Assembly (NCBI GenBank): GCA_025024175.1
Contig: QCXZ01000138.1
Coordinates: 46,347,092 to 46,411,091 of the forward strand
Direction: 5' to 3'
DNA length: 64,000 nucleotides
DNA from: Rhyzopertha dominica
Lineage: Eukaryota > Arthropoda > Insecta > Coleoptera > Bostrichidae
Shown here: one piece after another, positions 24,510-37,179 of the stretch
How the letters are laid out: every line of letters begins with the position of its first letter
Position numbering within the stretch: position 1 is the stretch's first letter
The notes under the pieces: generated by a model
The model's input: the letters and a program-made list of their open reading frames with translations, nothing else
What the model was told of the DNA's origin: nothing
Databases searched by the model: none
Made by a program: the position numbers and the translations under genes

Positions 24510-24564
24510 GTTAAGCCACCGAAGAAGGCCGCTTGGCGGTTGAAATGCTGGCATTTGGCTTAAC
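24510..24564 (+). ncRNA. Hammerhead-type ribozyme fold with U4-to-C change
   Basis: Stem I pairs GUUAAGCCA (24510-24518) with UGGCUUAAC (24556-24564), nine perfect base pairs. The core strand is CCGAAGA (24519-24525) instead of CUGANGA. Stem II is AGGCCGC-UU-GGCGGUU-like (24526-24541, with G-U pairs), then GAA. Stem III AUGC-UG-GCAU (24545-24554) is perfect, and U17 is at 24555. The single deviation, C at position 4, normally lowers or abolishes cleavage. The preserved stems argue for descent from an active ribozyme carried by the adjoining dispersed repeat. Confidence 0.65.
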
Positions 24565-24785
24565 CAAAAATAAAAGTTTGGACGTAGGGTCATAAACAAG
24601 TGTTTTACATTTACTATCTAATAATTTAAAAAACTCTACCATTCATTATTAACAATGGTTAATGGTTATTTTCTCATCAGGCGCTCTGGTTGACCCAAAT
24701 TCCAGATCGCACGGTAGTCTCAACTCTCTTCCAAAGACTATCTTTGTTGGTGTCTCTCCCATGGTCACATGGATCGCTGCCCTAT

Positions 24786-26620
24786 ATAATAATAATAATA
24801 ATAATAATAGGTCTTCATTGAGTAATCATATACACAGGCGAAGTCTAGCATAACTATTCTACTTAACCTGTGTACAGAAATCAGTAAACTTAAAGGTAAG
24901 ATAACAGAAAAAAAGAGAACCTATCAATGATAAACGTAAAAACTATTGTAGCTCGACAAGTATATTCTTGATAGCCTTACGGAAGCTGCTGACATTGAAA
25001 CGCACTAAATCCTTACAAAAGCGGTTATGTAATGTTACAGCGTTATACGTAAATGACCTGGAAAATAATGACGTACAATACTTAGGCATATCGAGTGACG
25101 AGGAGGTGAAGCGCAACCCAAGCTGGTGAACACTACTTCTAAATTTCAATTTTTCTCTTAGATATGACGGAAAATCTGTAAGCAGTACTCTATGCACCAG
25201 AGAAAGCAACTGTAAGCGGTAGACATTAGACATTTTCAGCCATTTAAGTTCATTGATCTTGGCAGAAACATGATCAAACTTTCTTCAATAGCTAAACTCA
25301 GGTGTGATTTAACCAACTGAGTTATTACAGCAGGCGCAAAGCATATGACCTTACATTTATCAGCATTTAGTTTAAGATTGTGGTCCATGCTGTATTTAGA
25401 GATGGAGTCGAGATCGCAATTAAGCTGCTCGCATGCGGTAGTTGTGTCGCACATCTTAAAGGATAGGTACAGTTGGGTGTCATCAGCATATCCTAGAATA
25501 TTAGAAAATTTAACACGGCTAAATATATCTAAAGTATAGATTAAATATAGAAGGGGTCCCAGTACTGACCCTTGGGGCACACCACTAGTAACTGGCACCT
25601 TATCCGAAAGAAGCCCATTAACTCGAACTACTTGGAAGCGGTCTTTAAAGTAAGACACGAAAAATCTACATGCGATTGCATCAAGTCCAAAGTAAGACAA
25701 TTTGGCACACATTAGCTCATGATCGATTGTGTCAAACGCTTTAGAGAAATCAAGTAAAACGAGAGCCGTGCAGTTGCCCTTATCACGCTCTCTTATTATA
25801 TCGTCCAGGACTTTCAACAGTACCGTGGTAGTACTTTGATTTTTCTGAAAACCTGATTGGAACGGTGAAATTATATTATTCTCTAATGCGTAATTGTAAA
25901 GTTGCAGATGTACAACTTTCTCGATAATTTTTACAAATGTAGGTACTAAACTTATGGGACGAAGGTCACTAAGTTAACCGGATTGTTTATTTTTGGAATG
26001 GGAATAATAACGGAGGTTTTCCATGATACTGGGAAGTAACCGCTTTCGAGGCAACAATTAACTATATGTGTGATATGAGGAGCAAGTTTTGGCAAGCAAA
26101 AATTGATCATCTTCGCAGAAATGTCATCCCACCCAGGACTGGAAAGCTTAAGTTTAGATATTATATTTTTAATATCGTCTATGTCAGGAAGTACAAAAGA
26201 GAATACCGAGCCTTCCTTGTATTTAGTTGAAGTATAATGAGTAGTGGCTGGACGTCGATCATTAAGGCTTGAGAATACAGAACTAAAGTAATGATTAATG
26301 TCATTAGGATTGCGAAGCTGCAAAGGGATATCTGTACAGCGATTATTTTTAATTCCTAAGTGCTTTACAGTCCTCCAAAGCAGACCAGGGTCGCGAGATC
26401 GCTCGGCCGCACAGATGTAAGACTGTTTCTCACTCCTAATTGCTGAAACCGTCACGTTACGCATGATACAATAGTAATTCCAGTCTAGTGGGTCCTTAGT
26501 TCTTTTAAACTTTTAAACTATATGTCAAGAGAAACATAGGAAGGCATTTGTCCCACTAGTTTTGATGTCTTTCCGCAACTTTTTAGAGGAATGCTCCATT
26601 GTTTTGTTAAACCATTCGAC
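24786..26620 (-). mobile_element. 5'-truncated non-LTR retrotransposon (reverse transcriptase region)
   Basis: Minus-strand frames at 26464-25952, then 25817-25236 and 25233-24943, cover most of a non-LTR reverse transcriptase. Motifs in order are KLKLSSPGWDDISAKM, LSDLRPISLVP, LLDFSKAFDTIDHELM, TSGVPQGSVLGPLLYLIY and the catalytic YADDTQLYLSF, ending FRKAIKNILVELQ. A single-base shift near 25975 separates NNPVN from LSDLRPIS, and there are further breaks near 25235. The endonuclease domain is missing, as in 5'-truncated insertions. The 3' end carries an ATT-type microsatellite tail (24786-24810). The motifs suggest the CR1/Jockey group; the exact clade is uncertain. Confidence 0.88.
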
Positions 26621-26629
26621 CATTCGGTC

Positions 26630-27720
26630 ATATATAAACACAGTTGGTCAATATAACGACAAACTAACCATTTATTCAATGTAACCCGCTATCTTCTAAT
26701 GCCCAGCGGTAAGGAGTTGTCAGGTTACGGCGGCTGATTAAATAAATCAAGCATTTAATAATACGGTGGCTCAACAAAACAGTAAAACGACTACTTGGTC
26801 AAAATATAACTGGTCAAGCTGTATGCTTGGTGAGTACTGAGCTTTAAAGCTGCTTTGATTCGCCAAATAAATCGGCCATTTATAGAAACAATAGACCAAT
26901 ATAACAGCAAAACTGATCATTTATTCAATGTAAACAGGTATCCTTTTATGCTCAATGGCAGTCAATGGTAAAGAGCCGTCAGATCACGGCGGTTCGTCAG
27001 ATAAATCAAGCATTTAGTAACACGATGGCTCAACCTAAAAGCAAAACAACTAAATTGTCCAAAATAACCCGCCATCCTTTTATGTTTGGTGGGTACTGAG
27101 TTTTCAAGTTGCCTTGATTCGCCAGATAAATCGACCATTTATAAACAGTTGGTTAATATAACTTATAACAAATGGTACAGAGCCGCGAGAATATAGCAAT
27201 TCGCCTGATAAATAGACCATTTGTAAACTCAGTTGGTTAATATAACTTATAACAATTGGTATAGAGCTGTGAGATTACAGCAGTTCGCTAAATAAATCGG
27301 GCATTTAGTGATACTGTTGCTTAATCCAGCAGCAAAACCCGCCATTTGTTCAATGTAACCCGGAATCCTCTTAAGCCCAGTTGTAAAGGGCTGTCAGAAT
27401 AGCAGAATACGGCGGTTCGTCAGATATATGAAGCATTTAGTAATACGGTAGCTCAACCTAACAGTAAAACCGACCATTAGCCAATGTAAGTCAGCATCCT
27501 GTTATGCTTGGGCACAGCTTTCTCCATTTAGTAATACAGATGGTTAACCTAACAGTAAAACAGGTCACTTTTTCGATGTAACACAGCATTTCCTCTTGCT
27601 CGGTGGGTGGGTACAGTACCGTCAGTAACATGGGTACGTCAGATAAATCAAATACTTAGTAATATGGTTGCTGCATCTAACAGTAAATCGACCAGTTGGT
27701 CGGCGATGCGCAACCTCCAT
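26630..27720. repeat. Degenerate tandem repeat, unit about 120-135 bp
   Basis: The landmark ATAAATC..CATTTAGTAATACGG recurs near 26744, 26866, 27001, 27126, 27208, 27292, 27424, 27523 and 27642. Each copy is followed by versions of CAACCTAACAGTAAAAC, TTCAATGTAACCCG and a phrase like CTTTTATGCTTGGTGGGTAC. Spacings are mostly 119-135 bp, with shortened units of 82-99 bp. The copies are well diverged. It looks like an old minisatellite or satellite fragment. Confidence 0.7.
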
Positions 27721-28090
27721 TCTGGTCCCATGAACAGAATCATATGCTCCTTCCTGTCAGTTTTATATTCAAAGGTATATAACATGTATATACGTGGTAC
27801 CCCAAAACTAAAGATCGGCCGTGACCACGACAATAACTTGCTTCATGCTGAAAATACTTTAAATAACAATAGGGAATCGGCAATTCATTGGGTATTAGAT
27901 TGTTTATTTTTATTCGCTATTGGATATTTACCGTAAATACTAACTACTTACATGTTATTTTATTAATTCATATCTTCAGTACAGTTTTTAAATGACACAT
28001 GACTATTACAGATATTACATTATATTCATTACAGTATAAAATACGTACTTAAGTATATACATCTGTATACAAGCAGGATGTCTCCCTGGC

Positions 28091-31000
28091 TTATGAATAC
28101 TGCTGCTGCTCTCTTACTTTTTTGGCTAGTAGACATGAAAATATAATTCCAACGAGCTAGAACAAAATTATATAATTGAAAAATAGGATATATGAGTACA
28201 GAAAAAACTATTCTCGAAAAAACAAGGGCTGTACCAAATGAGGAGTGTGTTTTTTCTTCAGTACCAAACAAGGAAAGCGAAATGACATCTAGGTATACAA
28301 AGTGTATTTCACAAAAAAAGTCTACTTTGTTCTTCCTATACCTAATATGTCAATTTATTTATGTGATAACAATTTAAAATAAACGACAGAATGTGTTATC
28401 AAATCAGCTTATATATTATTTATAACTAGTTCGTTTAGTGATAATTCGACAAAAACTTATTGGTCTCTGCTTCTTCAATGTCATTTTTTATTAAGTTAAT
28501 GGAAGTTTGTAACACCATAATTTTCAAATGATATCACCATCCTGGTGTAAGAGAAGTTTGAATAAACTGTATCGAATCTGATACAAAGGGCACTAAAATA
28601 TAGAGATATTAGATTAGCATTTAATTCCACAAAAACATTAGTGCTTGCATTCACAAATAGTTGATAGGAATCAATCTCTAGGGACAGGATGAAGAACGAG
28701 ATTAAATACGCGTATTTACATCACGTTTCCTTAGTGTAGTGGCCAGTTTCATGAACAAGAACGCAAAAGACAAACTAAGCAAGCTACAAAGACTTGCTGA
28801 TGGTCTTTGGTAAGAGCAGTATATGGTTTAAAGAAACGATTAACAGGCAAATAGTAGGTACATGACCGAACAAATGCCTGAATGTGATTATCTTAAAAAA
28901 CGAAATGGATAAAGGATATATAATAAAAATTACAAAGTGCCAAACTTAGACAAAGTAAAATTTTATTACTAAACATCATCTCGTATTGCTTTGGAATTAG
29001 TGGTTATATGGTAAAGTTGGTGTCACAAGTTGGAAAATTCCTGTTAAAACAAGATCAAATAAAAAACAATGGCGACTTAACCATGAGGTTTGTGGGAGAT
29101 TTGGCTAAATAGAAGGTAGTTTGACATCGTGTCGAGAGTACGGGAATCAAAACGTTCAAAGAACTGAGTCAGTTAACAAAACTGCCGTCTTCAAAGCATA
29201 AAGCTCTCGTTTGAGCTGGAGTGATTGAATGTCGAATTCATCTGTTCCAAATTCTGGCACAAGAAAAAAGCAGTAGTATCTAGAACGCATTATTAATGAC
29301 TAATACCCTTGTGTATACATATTAATATGTATACACACAAGGCTAATACTAACAAAATATCTATGTTACATCTTTTAAAACTTGCTTCGGTCTATTATAA
29401 CAAATAACTACTAGGTAGTATTTTCGCAAATGTGTAGGTACATATTATTGTTAACATATTATTGTCAACTTTTCCTCAAGGTACCATTTACGGAATCTGA
29501 GGAGTAGGCTTTTGACACCAATAATGCAGTTGGAAACATTCTGTATTACCTTCCCTCGTCACATACCTGTATAAAAGCAAAAGCAATTCCAACGCCTCCT
29601 ATCGTTACAGCATGCGATTTGATGAAGTTCCCAAACGCACTAACACATCCGGTTTCGTACGGATCTGTGGTTTCGACTGTCGATGCTGTTGTTGCTTCGG
29701 CTATAGTGGAATCTGAAACTGTCGAATCTGTACTGCTCATCGAAGAGGATTCTGTTGACAAAGTAGTTTCTTCATCACCTTGTTCGTCTTCACCAGCTTC
29801 CAACTCATTGCCACTGGACTCTAGCAGGTTTCTACGAGTCCTTGAAGAATTAGTAGTGTTGAGAGCACATGTTAAGGTTCCGACAGCACCCACTGGAGGG
29901 GAGCAGCACGAAATGGGTATTTCATACCCGGTGGCATTGACATTAGTCCAGTCCGAGGGTCCTGTAGCACCACAACATTCAAACTAAAACAGAAACATTA
30001 TTTTTTCTTGCTTCATTCAAAGCTAAAAATTTGGCTGGATTTTGAAGTTGCATTTTGAAGGTTGTTTACGGATACGGAGAATTCGCTACATAGCTATCTT
30101 ATCTATTATCAGTTAAACTACATAAAGCTATATAGGTTGTTTCAAATAGATGATGCCACATTTGACACGGGACATTGAAATGGAGATTTTTGCGTATAAA
30201 CTCCTTCTCTGAAATGAGCCGTTTTATTTCTGTGGCAATTTTGATCTACCTCAAAATATCTTTAGCAATTCAACTTATGTGGCTACATGAGTTTCATAGA
30301 CCAAAGCTTTGATGTAAACCCAGAGAAAAAAATCCACTGATGTTAAACAACTACCGCTAATGTTAAGACAGTTGGTCTACTGTTGATAAAAATAGAAACA
30401 ACTTACAGATGATTAACTTTTGCCATCCTATGTGACTAGTGATTTATACCTAAAGTACTTGATGGACTGAGAAAAGATCTAAAGATTGTCATTACAACAG
30501 TAACAGTGGCTGGTTAGATGTGACGGTGTTTAATGATTGCCTTGAGAATCAATTGTTTCCTAGACTAAAATATCTAAAAATAAACTTATCGTTCAATAAT
30601 CTGTCATTCAACATAGCCGTGCAAACCCTTAAAAAGTCTCTGTTAGCTGTATCTTTGACGTGGACACGTTCATTTCAGTATGTGGTATGAGGTAGTTAAC
30701 TTTGAGCTAAAAATATTTCAAGGATTTATTACTCAAAGTGATTTTAAGTAGGAAATAGAGAGTGGAATAATAACNTTTATGGAAGGAACTGCGAAGGCAT
30801 GTCAAAAAAAGTATGTTGTTTTGACAATTTTTATATATATTTTATATATATTTATATATTTATATATAATAATTAGTGTTTAAATTATAGATCTGAACTT
30901 GTTGATGTAGGTATATTATATTTTGCCTTCACCATTTATGATAATATTGTGTTTAAAATATGGTTTCCCTGTACGATTGCGAATAGGAAGTCGCCCATAT

Positions 31001-34000
31001 ACAGGAGACACTTTTGTCATAATTTTCGTTTACTTGTCAATAATAACAACAATAACCGTACCAATCTATGTTGAAGTTCGTAAAGCAACCGCTAGACGAC
31101 GCATTACCGATTTTCACCAAATGACAAAATGGACGGCAGATAGTGTATCATCTGCATCTGTACTTACAGACCGTAATAACCAATTTTCATACACCTCGCA
31201 TTTTTCCGACAATTGAAAATTGCACTGACAGAAGGTCCTTTCAAAAAACACCATCTGCTTGTACTTTTACAGAAGATGCTGTTTATTATAAGGCCCAAAA
31301 TGCAGATTACTCAAGATTGGGCTTCTACGAAACGCTCACCATTGGAGAACATTAGAACTGAACGGACAGGTTCAGTTATTACTAGAAGGAAGACAATTAA
31401 TATTCAACCGCGCAAGAGTTTAGACCAGGGCTTGACGTAACTATTAATACAATGAAAAAATCCGAGAACATGTGAAAGTAGTCGCGCAAAAAAGAGAACC
31501 AAATTATTCACAGGCGGATGTGATTGTCGCAATAATCCTAAATTGATTGTAAGGGTAACATAAGGATTTATACAGTCAACAATACAGAAGCAAGAATGTT
31601 CAATAATTTAAAGTTACCTATACAGAAAAAACTGATATAATAATCAAGGATACTAAAACTTAATTTTCCAGGAAAAATACAAATACAGGAAATTTCCGAA
31701 AAAATTTGTATCAAACAGTTATTATAACAACTTGATCAAAATCAGTGAAGAATGAAATTAATTGCTCTTGTAAATAATAATACTACTACCTACTTCACAA
31801 ATATTGTTTCTTTTTTCCATTCCTCATCCGAATGAAATAAAGAATATAACAAAATCGTTAAAAGTAGAAAAAGCACCTGATGCAGATAATATAACCACAG
31901 GGATGTTAAAAGAATTAACAAAAATACTAACGGAGCCGATATCTAAATTAACAAACAAAATCTACTCGACTGACATCTGTCCTCAAACATTTAAAACAGT
32001 GATCATAAACCTGTTTGCAAAAATGGCAATAAACAACCAAGTGAACTACAGGTTGGTTTAAAAAACGAAAGTTTACTGTTAAAAATACGATAATGGAATT
32101 ATGAGACACCATATGCAATCGATTTGACAGAGCAAGACTTTCGCTGAGTGTTCCACAGATCTTGCAAAAGCATTTGTTGTTGTGATCCACATGCAGTTGT
32201 TAGATTGTTTGAACAACACTGGAATTCGTGGAGTGGTCCAGAATTCAAAGGGTAGAAATTAATAATACCTTACGCAACGAGATCATTGTTAGATGTGGCG
32301 TAGCACAGGGAACATACCTGGGGCAAATATTATTCTGCATGTACATTAACGAGTTAATCATTATAGGGTTAATTCGTGGAGATATTTAAAAGCAAAAGTC
32401 TAAAACCACCCTAGCGATGTTAAAGAATGGTGACCGTAAACTGAACGAAAACTAAAATACTTTGTCTGCATACTTAGCAGACAACACTCTTTATGAACGC
32501 TGCACTAAAGAATTAATAGTACCAAAGAAATGGAATACTTAGGAATATGAAGTTCACATAAATTCGCTCGCAAAAATCAAACTTTATAATGTAGAAAAAA
32601 ATCAAACCTATCCCTGCGTTTGGTGGCAATAAATTATAACGTACAATACTCAATAGGGGTAAGCTCTATCAAGTGCACTGCACTGACTGAGATATTTTCG
32701 AATGGTCTGGACAATGACATTACTAGAGAAGACATTTGCTAATTCTAAACCTTGTGGAGACCAAAATCACTTGATTATGTATTTTGTTTCATCTGTGAAC
32801 TTCATATTTATGCATATGTTGAATAACCATTTTTCAGCTTTGATTATTTTTTATGTCAAATGATATAATGGTCCAATTCGTTAGATAATAAAAGCTCGAA
32901 TGACTCAAAAAATATTAATATGGTTTTATATAAGAAATTTTTGACGTCATATCTTCGTTATAGTAGCAGACTATTCTGTTTCGAACAACGCAAAATAAGG
33001 CTCTGGTAGTCTTAGGTTACATGTTTCAGCGTATTTTTGAATTATTGTAAATAACTCTTACTTTGAATTTTATATGTATATGTTCCATGGTTATGTATGT
33101 ATTATGTACAGCTTTGGCTACGTCACATCAATAAATCAATAAATTCAGTTCAATTCAATCTCAAGGCTTGCTTAACATCAGTTTAGTAATTATTGTTATT
33201 TGTTTTGAAAATGTAATTTATACAGCATTAAGGTTAATGTTGGGTAGTACACCTATTCCACAGTTATTTTCAAGGTATACATAGGGAATGTCAAGAACAA
33301 ATTATCCTATTCTTGCTATCACAATAGATCCTTAAATAAATTGATATTGTTTTGTTAATATCTTAGAATAGAAATGTAAATAAAGTATTANAATAATTNA
33401 ACTCCAGAGAATGGGGCAAAGTAAACACGTTCTGCGGCATATTTAATAAAACTTAACTAAATATCAAAGTCCTTTTCGACTAATGGTTTATATGTAAAAA
33501 ATTCTGTTGTTATGCCTCACATTACCCTTTGGCGCCTTCCTTTTAAAACACCCGTTATATATAAAAAACAGTTACAGTGTAACCGCTATTTTTAATAACA
33601 ACCGGGGTACCCCATAACACAATTTTCATTTTTCTGTTTTGCTGTACAAATTACCTTAATAAGACTATGCGTAATAATATACAAATATCAGTCGTATTAG
33701 ATAAACGCTTGCGTTTTTACAAACTTTAATAGCTCGTTATCGCGTTGGTTTTCCTCGAAATTCATAAAAACAAAACCATAATAAAACAGGCGACCGTGTG
33801 CCTGGCTATAAAAATGAAACCAAGGTAAATTTGCATGACGGTGACTAAGGAATTACCTCCTTCTGAACCAGGTCCCATATCGTCGCAATTTCTGTTGTAT
33901 CGTAATTCTCCATGGATTCTGTAAGTCTGCTGGTCAAATAATCTGTTGTCGAATCTCTCAATGCGTATCCAGCTATACCAGCCGCTAGTTCTAGGATGAA

Positions 34001-36651
34001 TATCAGGATCATCAAGGTGCAGAACTGCAATTAAAATTTTTGCAAATTATTTTGCGATATGGCATACGGCAATTCGATTTTTACCGAGACGATCATGCAG
34101 AAATTCTCTTTGATGGCTCCACAACATCCTAGGAACGATATGAAGAAAATGATGGCCCCAATCGCTATTAATAAATTTGGCGTCGAAAAGTACTTTGTGT
34201 CTAAAAACGTGGAATAACTTTCATAATACGCTTTTACTGAGACCCCAACTGCTATGAGTATTATTCCACTTATCTGAAAAAAAGAGCGAAATCATTGCAG
34301 AGTAACAAAGGAAATAGACCGGTGTTATCGTACTTGAAAAAAATGATAAGATGGTGTGTACACTGATCGAGCGATAACTACGGAACCAGCGTTTAATTTC
34401 TAGCTCAGCTCTTAAAATTGTACACGTCAGGATAAAGTTTACATTATCAGCGTATAATAAAACGCCTCTGTGTCCATAAATACCCGTAATGGAGGCCAGA
34501 ACAAGTCATGACAGTGGCGCAGGTAGCGTTTAAAAATTACAGAAATTGGGCTTTAAGATGTAGGTACTTGCTACTTATCCTGTAGTATGGAATATCACAG
34601 AAAATTTTTTAATTTTGATTAGGTTATCGTCCAGATGAGTATTATTTTTTAGGTCTGGTGCATCTTGCAGTGGACTGTATGTCCCCTTAATTATTCGAAT
34701 AAAATATTGCGATCTAACTAAGCGTTTATTCATTCACTCTTGCAAACGAAAAACTACACTAATCTACGTTCATGCTCAACTGTCTGTTCGAGTGCTAAAA
34801 TGCAACTGTCATAACTTAAACTGAACACTCTTCGCGATGGTGGGCGCAATGGGCGTGCTTGAATTCGGCCTATTTAATCTTCTTTAAAGGTACCCTCACT
34901 TTACCTGCTCGATGTGCTCGAATTGGGCACCACATTTTATCAGCTGAAAAAGGATAATCCCTCGGTGGAGGTGTTAAGTTTACATACACAAAAGCTATAA
35001 AACAGAAGAAACGTTTTGGAGATATTATAAAGGAACATGCAGTGCAAAAGTGTGAACTTTAAGCCCTGAAAAAGTCGTCTCTAAAAGCGATTNAAACCAT
35101 AATCACCCCAAAAGTGACAAGTTGTTAAATCGACAAATAGGTATGTTTTCAATACTTTATTTTAAAATACTATTATTAAATACTTCATTATAAAATTTAA
35201 CTTGCTATGCACATTTATCTTACAATTGATTACAAATAAAATAAATTTATAATATTTATTGTTCCAGTCAGTAGCAGCGCAAAAAGAAAGGCAGAAGAAG
35301 ACATTAGGAAAAAAAACCATAAAAAAATATTCATTTGATTTTGAAAAATTTTATCGAAGCAATAAATACATTGACTGTAAAAGACATCAATTGTATAAGA
35401 AATAATAGATATTGCAAAAGAAGAAACATACAACCAAGTATGCCAACAAACGCAGAAGAAACAATCAAAATTTTGCAGGAAATGAATCTTACGGCACCGC
35501 TATCCTAAGAAACCAGAGCTTAACCCAGGTAAGAGGTGCCCAATTCAAGTAATTAGAAAATTCCTAATCCAAGGGCTGGTGCCGAATTAATACAGTCAGA
35601 GTAAAACCAGGTAACTGGTGCCCAATTCGAGGCCGCCCGGCGCTACATATTTATTTGTATGTAAATATGGCGGAGTGCGCCAACTTTAAATAGTACCATC
35701 TGTATTGCTTCTTTTTGTGAACTCTTTCTGGTTTATGGTTTTGTAGATTTCGTTGGACTGGGTCCTAAAATGATGACTCATTTGTTTGTCTTGTCTTGTC
35801 TTCAGGCATGTTGCTTTTATTTGTTTTGTCTTAACTGTTCACGTGGCTTGTGTACCCGTCATCTTGGCTTCATTTGTGCGACTATAGTCGGCTAAAGAAA
35901 CGAATCTACCTAAGCTAAACAAAACGAAATTTCTAGTTGCCCAAGAGATTGCCATGTCGTAACTTCACACGATAATTAGGAATAGAATGCGCATGGGCTC
36001 GAATCAAGCCTTCTACATCTTGGTCTACAATCGATCAATGCTAACCATGGGTCAAGTCTATTCCAAACACTCGAATGCCGATGGTTTTCTCTACGTAACC
36101 TATGCATCTCAGATGTTTGGCCAGAATGAGTGCGTGAAATAAATTTCGTACACAGGCCACGTGAACAGTTAAGACAAAACAAATAAAAACAACATGTCTG
36201 AAGAAGGCCCAACAAGAAGGGCTGAAACGTAGTTAAACAAATAAATGAGTCATCGTTTTGGAACCTACTCCCACAAAATCTACAAAACCATTTGAATTGT
36301 ACCGCGCTATGGAACGTTTAAAAACGAACAGAGATAGCAGAATACAGCAGCATCTTTTAAGATGTTGGTATCACAGGGTGGGCAGTTGAGAAACATTTTA
36401 CCCTCATCGCCGCCACTGTCTGTTAGGAATACCAGTTATCGAGACACTAGAGACGCAACCTGACGCTAACAAAAGCAGATATAGTGATAAAACCGGTAGA
36501 TAACGAAAAAATTTAGCTCATGAAGGAACAAAAATGAAACGTGACACATCCGGTAGGTCGTCTTTTTTGGACTCTCAATACTTACAACAAATAGAAAGTT
36601 CACCACGAACAGAGAGTACTTCACGAACTTAGCACCCCACGATAATCCCAT
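28091..36651 (-). CDS. Tetraspanin with a Ser/Thr/acid-rich insert in the large extracellular loop
   Basis: Tetraspanins are four-pass membrane organisers. Five phase-0 exons join cleanly: 36586-36651, 34085-34273, 33857-34024, 29567-29983 and 28091-28156, giving 301 residues. The start MGLSWGAKFVKYSLF at 36651 is the family's usual N-terminus; an ATG two codons upstream is also in frame. TM1 spans exons 1-2. TM2 ends in GCCGAIKENFCM. TM3 is LMILIFILELAAGIAGY. The large loop has the CCG motif (FECCG, residues 142-146), a PISCC motif, and a late Cys at about residue 254. TM4 leads into CLLAKKVREQQQYS and the stop. Most family members have 220-260 residues; the excess is the 70-residue insert at about 182-250, which holds NTT and NSS sequons and RTRR. 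The closest group seems CD63/CD9-like insect tetraspanins. AATAAA on the minus strand at 27959-27964 could end the transcript. Confidence 0.93.
28157..29566 (-). other. Tetraspanin last intron
   Basis: This is an AT-rich intron bounded by GTATGTG and TTGTTCTAG. A short plus-strand relic at about 28750-28800 (NAKDKLSKLQRLA) resembles the C-terminal part of a non-LTR polyprotein. A near-perfect palindrome (CTTGTGTATACATATT and its complement) lies at 29308-29342. I see nothing else. Confidence 0.5.
30822..30875. repeat. AT-rich microsatellite-like tract
   Basis: These are imperfect TATATATTTATA units within the large tetraspanin intron. Confidence 0.6.
31804..32560 (+). pseudogene. Non-LTR reverse transcriptase relic in tetraspanin intron
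   Basis: The plus strand reads EIKNITKSLKVEKAPDADNI and later NYRLV, then after frame breaks CGVAQGTYLGQILFCMYIN and LADNTLYER. These correspond to the KAPG.D, GVPQG.LGP and YADD blocks of non-LTR reverse transcriptases. Several stops and the altered YADD show it is dead. It lies antisense to the tetraspanin gene. Confidence 0.75.
32870..33165 (+). repeat. Dispersed repeat copy and LINE-like 3' end
   Basis: The block CGAATGACTCA.AAAAT and GACGTCATATCTTCGTTATA recurs at 52220-52350 in the same order. It is followed by a tail ending in repeats of AATAAATC near 33135-33150, as at the 3' end of a LINE. It may be the 3' untranslated region of the adjacent reverse transcriptase relic. Confidence 0.5.
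34274..36585 (-). other. Tetraspanin first intron
   Basis: This intron holds the inverted-repeat element at 35733-36287. The phrase GGTGCCCAATTC occurs at about 35537 and 35628, and inverted near 34920, hinting at another decayed element. No gene is seen. Confidence 0.5.
35733..36287. mobile_element. Foldback element with ~140-bp arms and a hammerhead-like hairpin
   Basis: The arm at 35733-35870 mirrors 36143-36287 on the opposite strand, sharing GGTTTTGTAGATTT, ATGACTCATTTGTTT, AACTGTTCACGTGGC and the intervening order. The right arm has an extra CTGAAGA-AGGCCC..GGGCT-GAAAC hairpin at 36198-36228 that is deleted from the left arm. It sits in the first tetraspanin intron. Confidence 0.7.
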
Positions 36652-37179
36652 ATTCATGATGTCGTAATTAGCATCCCCACTCAAACAGTTCTTGTTTGTA
36701 AATTGTTGAACACTACGGGAGTTCCACACTATAACATGCGTTTGCTAACAGTATGGATGCGTAACTGACTTTGTTACCTACGTAAAAGCGACACGTAGAC
36801 ACAATTAGGTACTGAGTTATCGAGCCTTAGTCAGGATCAGCGTGCATTATGATGATTTGATAAGGGAAAAATGATAAACAGCCAGAGATATACTTACAGG
36901 TGCTACCAAGCACAGATGGCAGTGTGTTGTGGAAGAGATTTGAGTCAAATGAATTATACAAATGAATAAGTTATTTGGGGAATAGCGTAGGTCACTTTGC
37001 TTGAAATTTACAGAAAGCAGTAAAAATTTTACCAATAGACTCTGTTGGTTAAAACAGTCAAAATATACACTAAAAACATGCTCTTATGCATTTTGATATA
37101 CATATAGGCACTTATAAAACCATGAAATAAAAAGTATTTTTACTTTACATTATTTATTGTGAAAGCTACATTATACAAC
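36652..37179. other. Tetraspanin upstream region
   Basis: This is the likely 5' untranslated and promoter region of the tetraspanin. I find no clear TATA box or initiator. There is nothing else to report. Confidence 0.35.

Noticed and set aside
24670..24690. Minus-strand CCTGATGA as another hammerhead
   Set aside because: No stem II plus GAAA follows at the needed distance.
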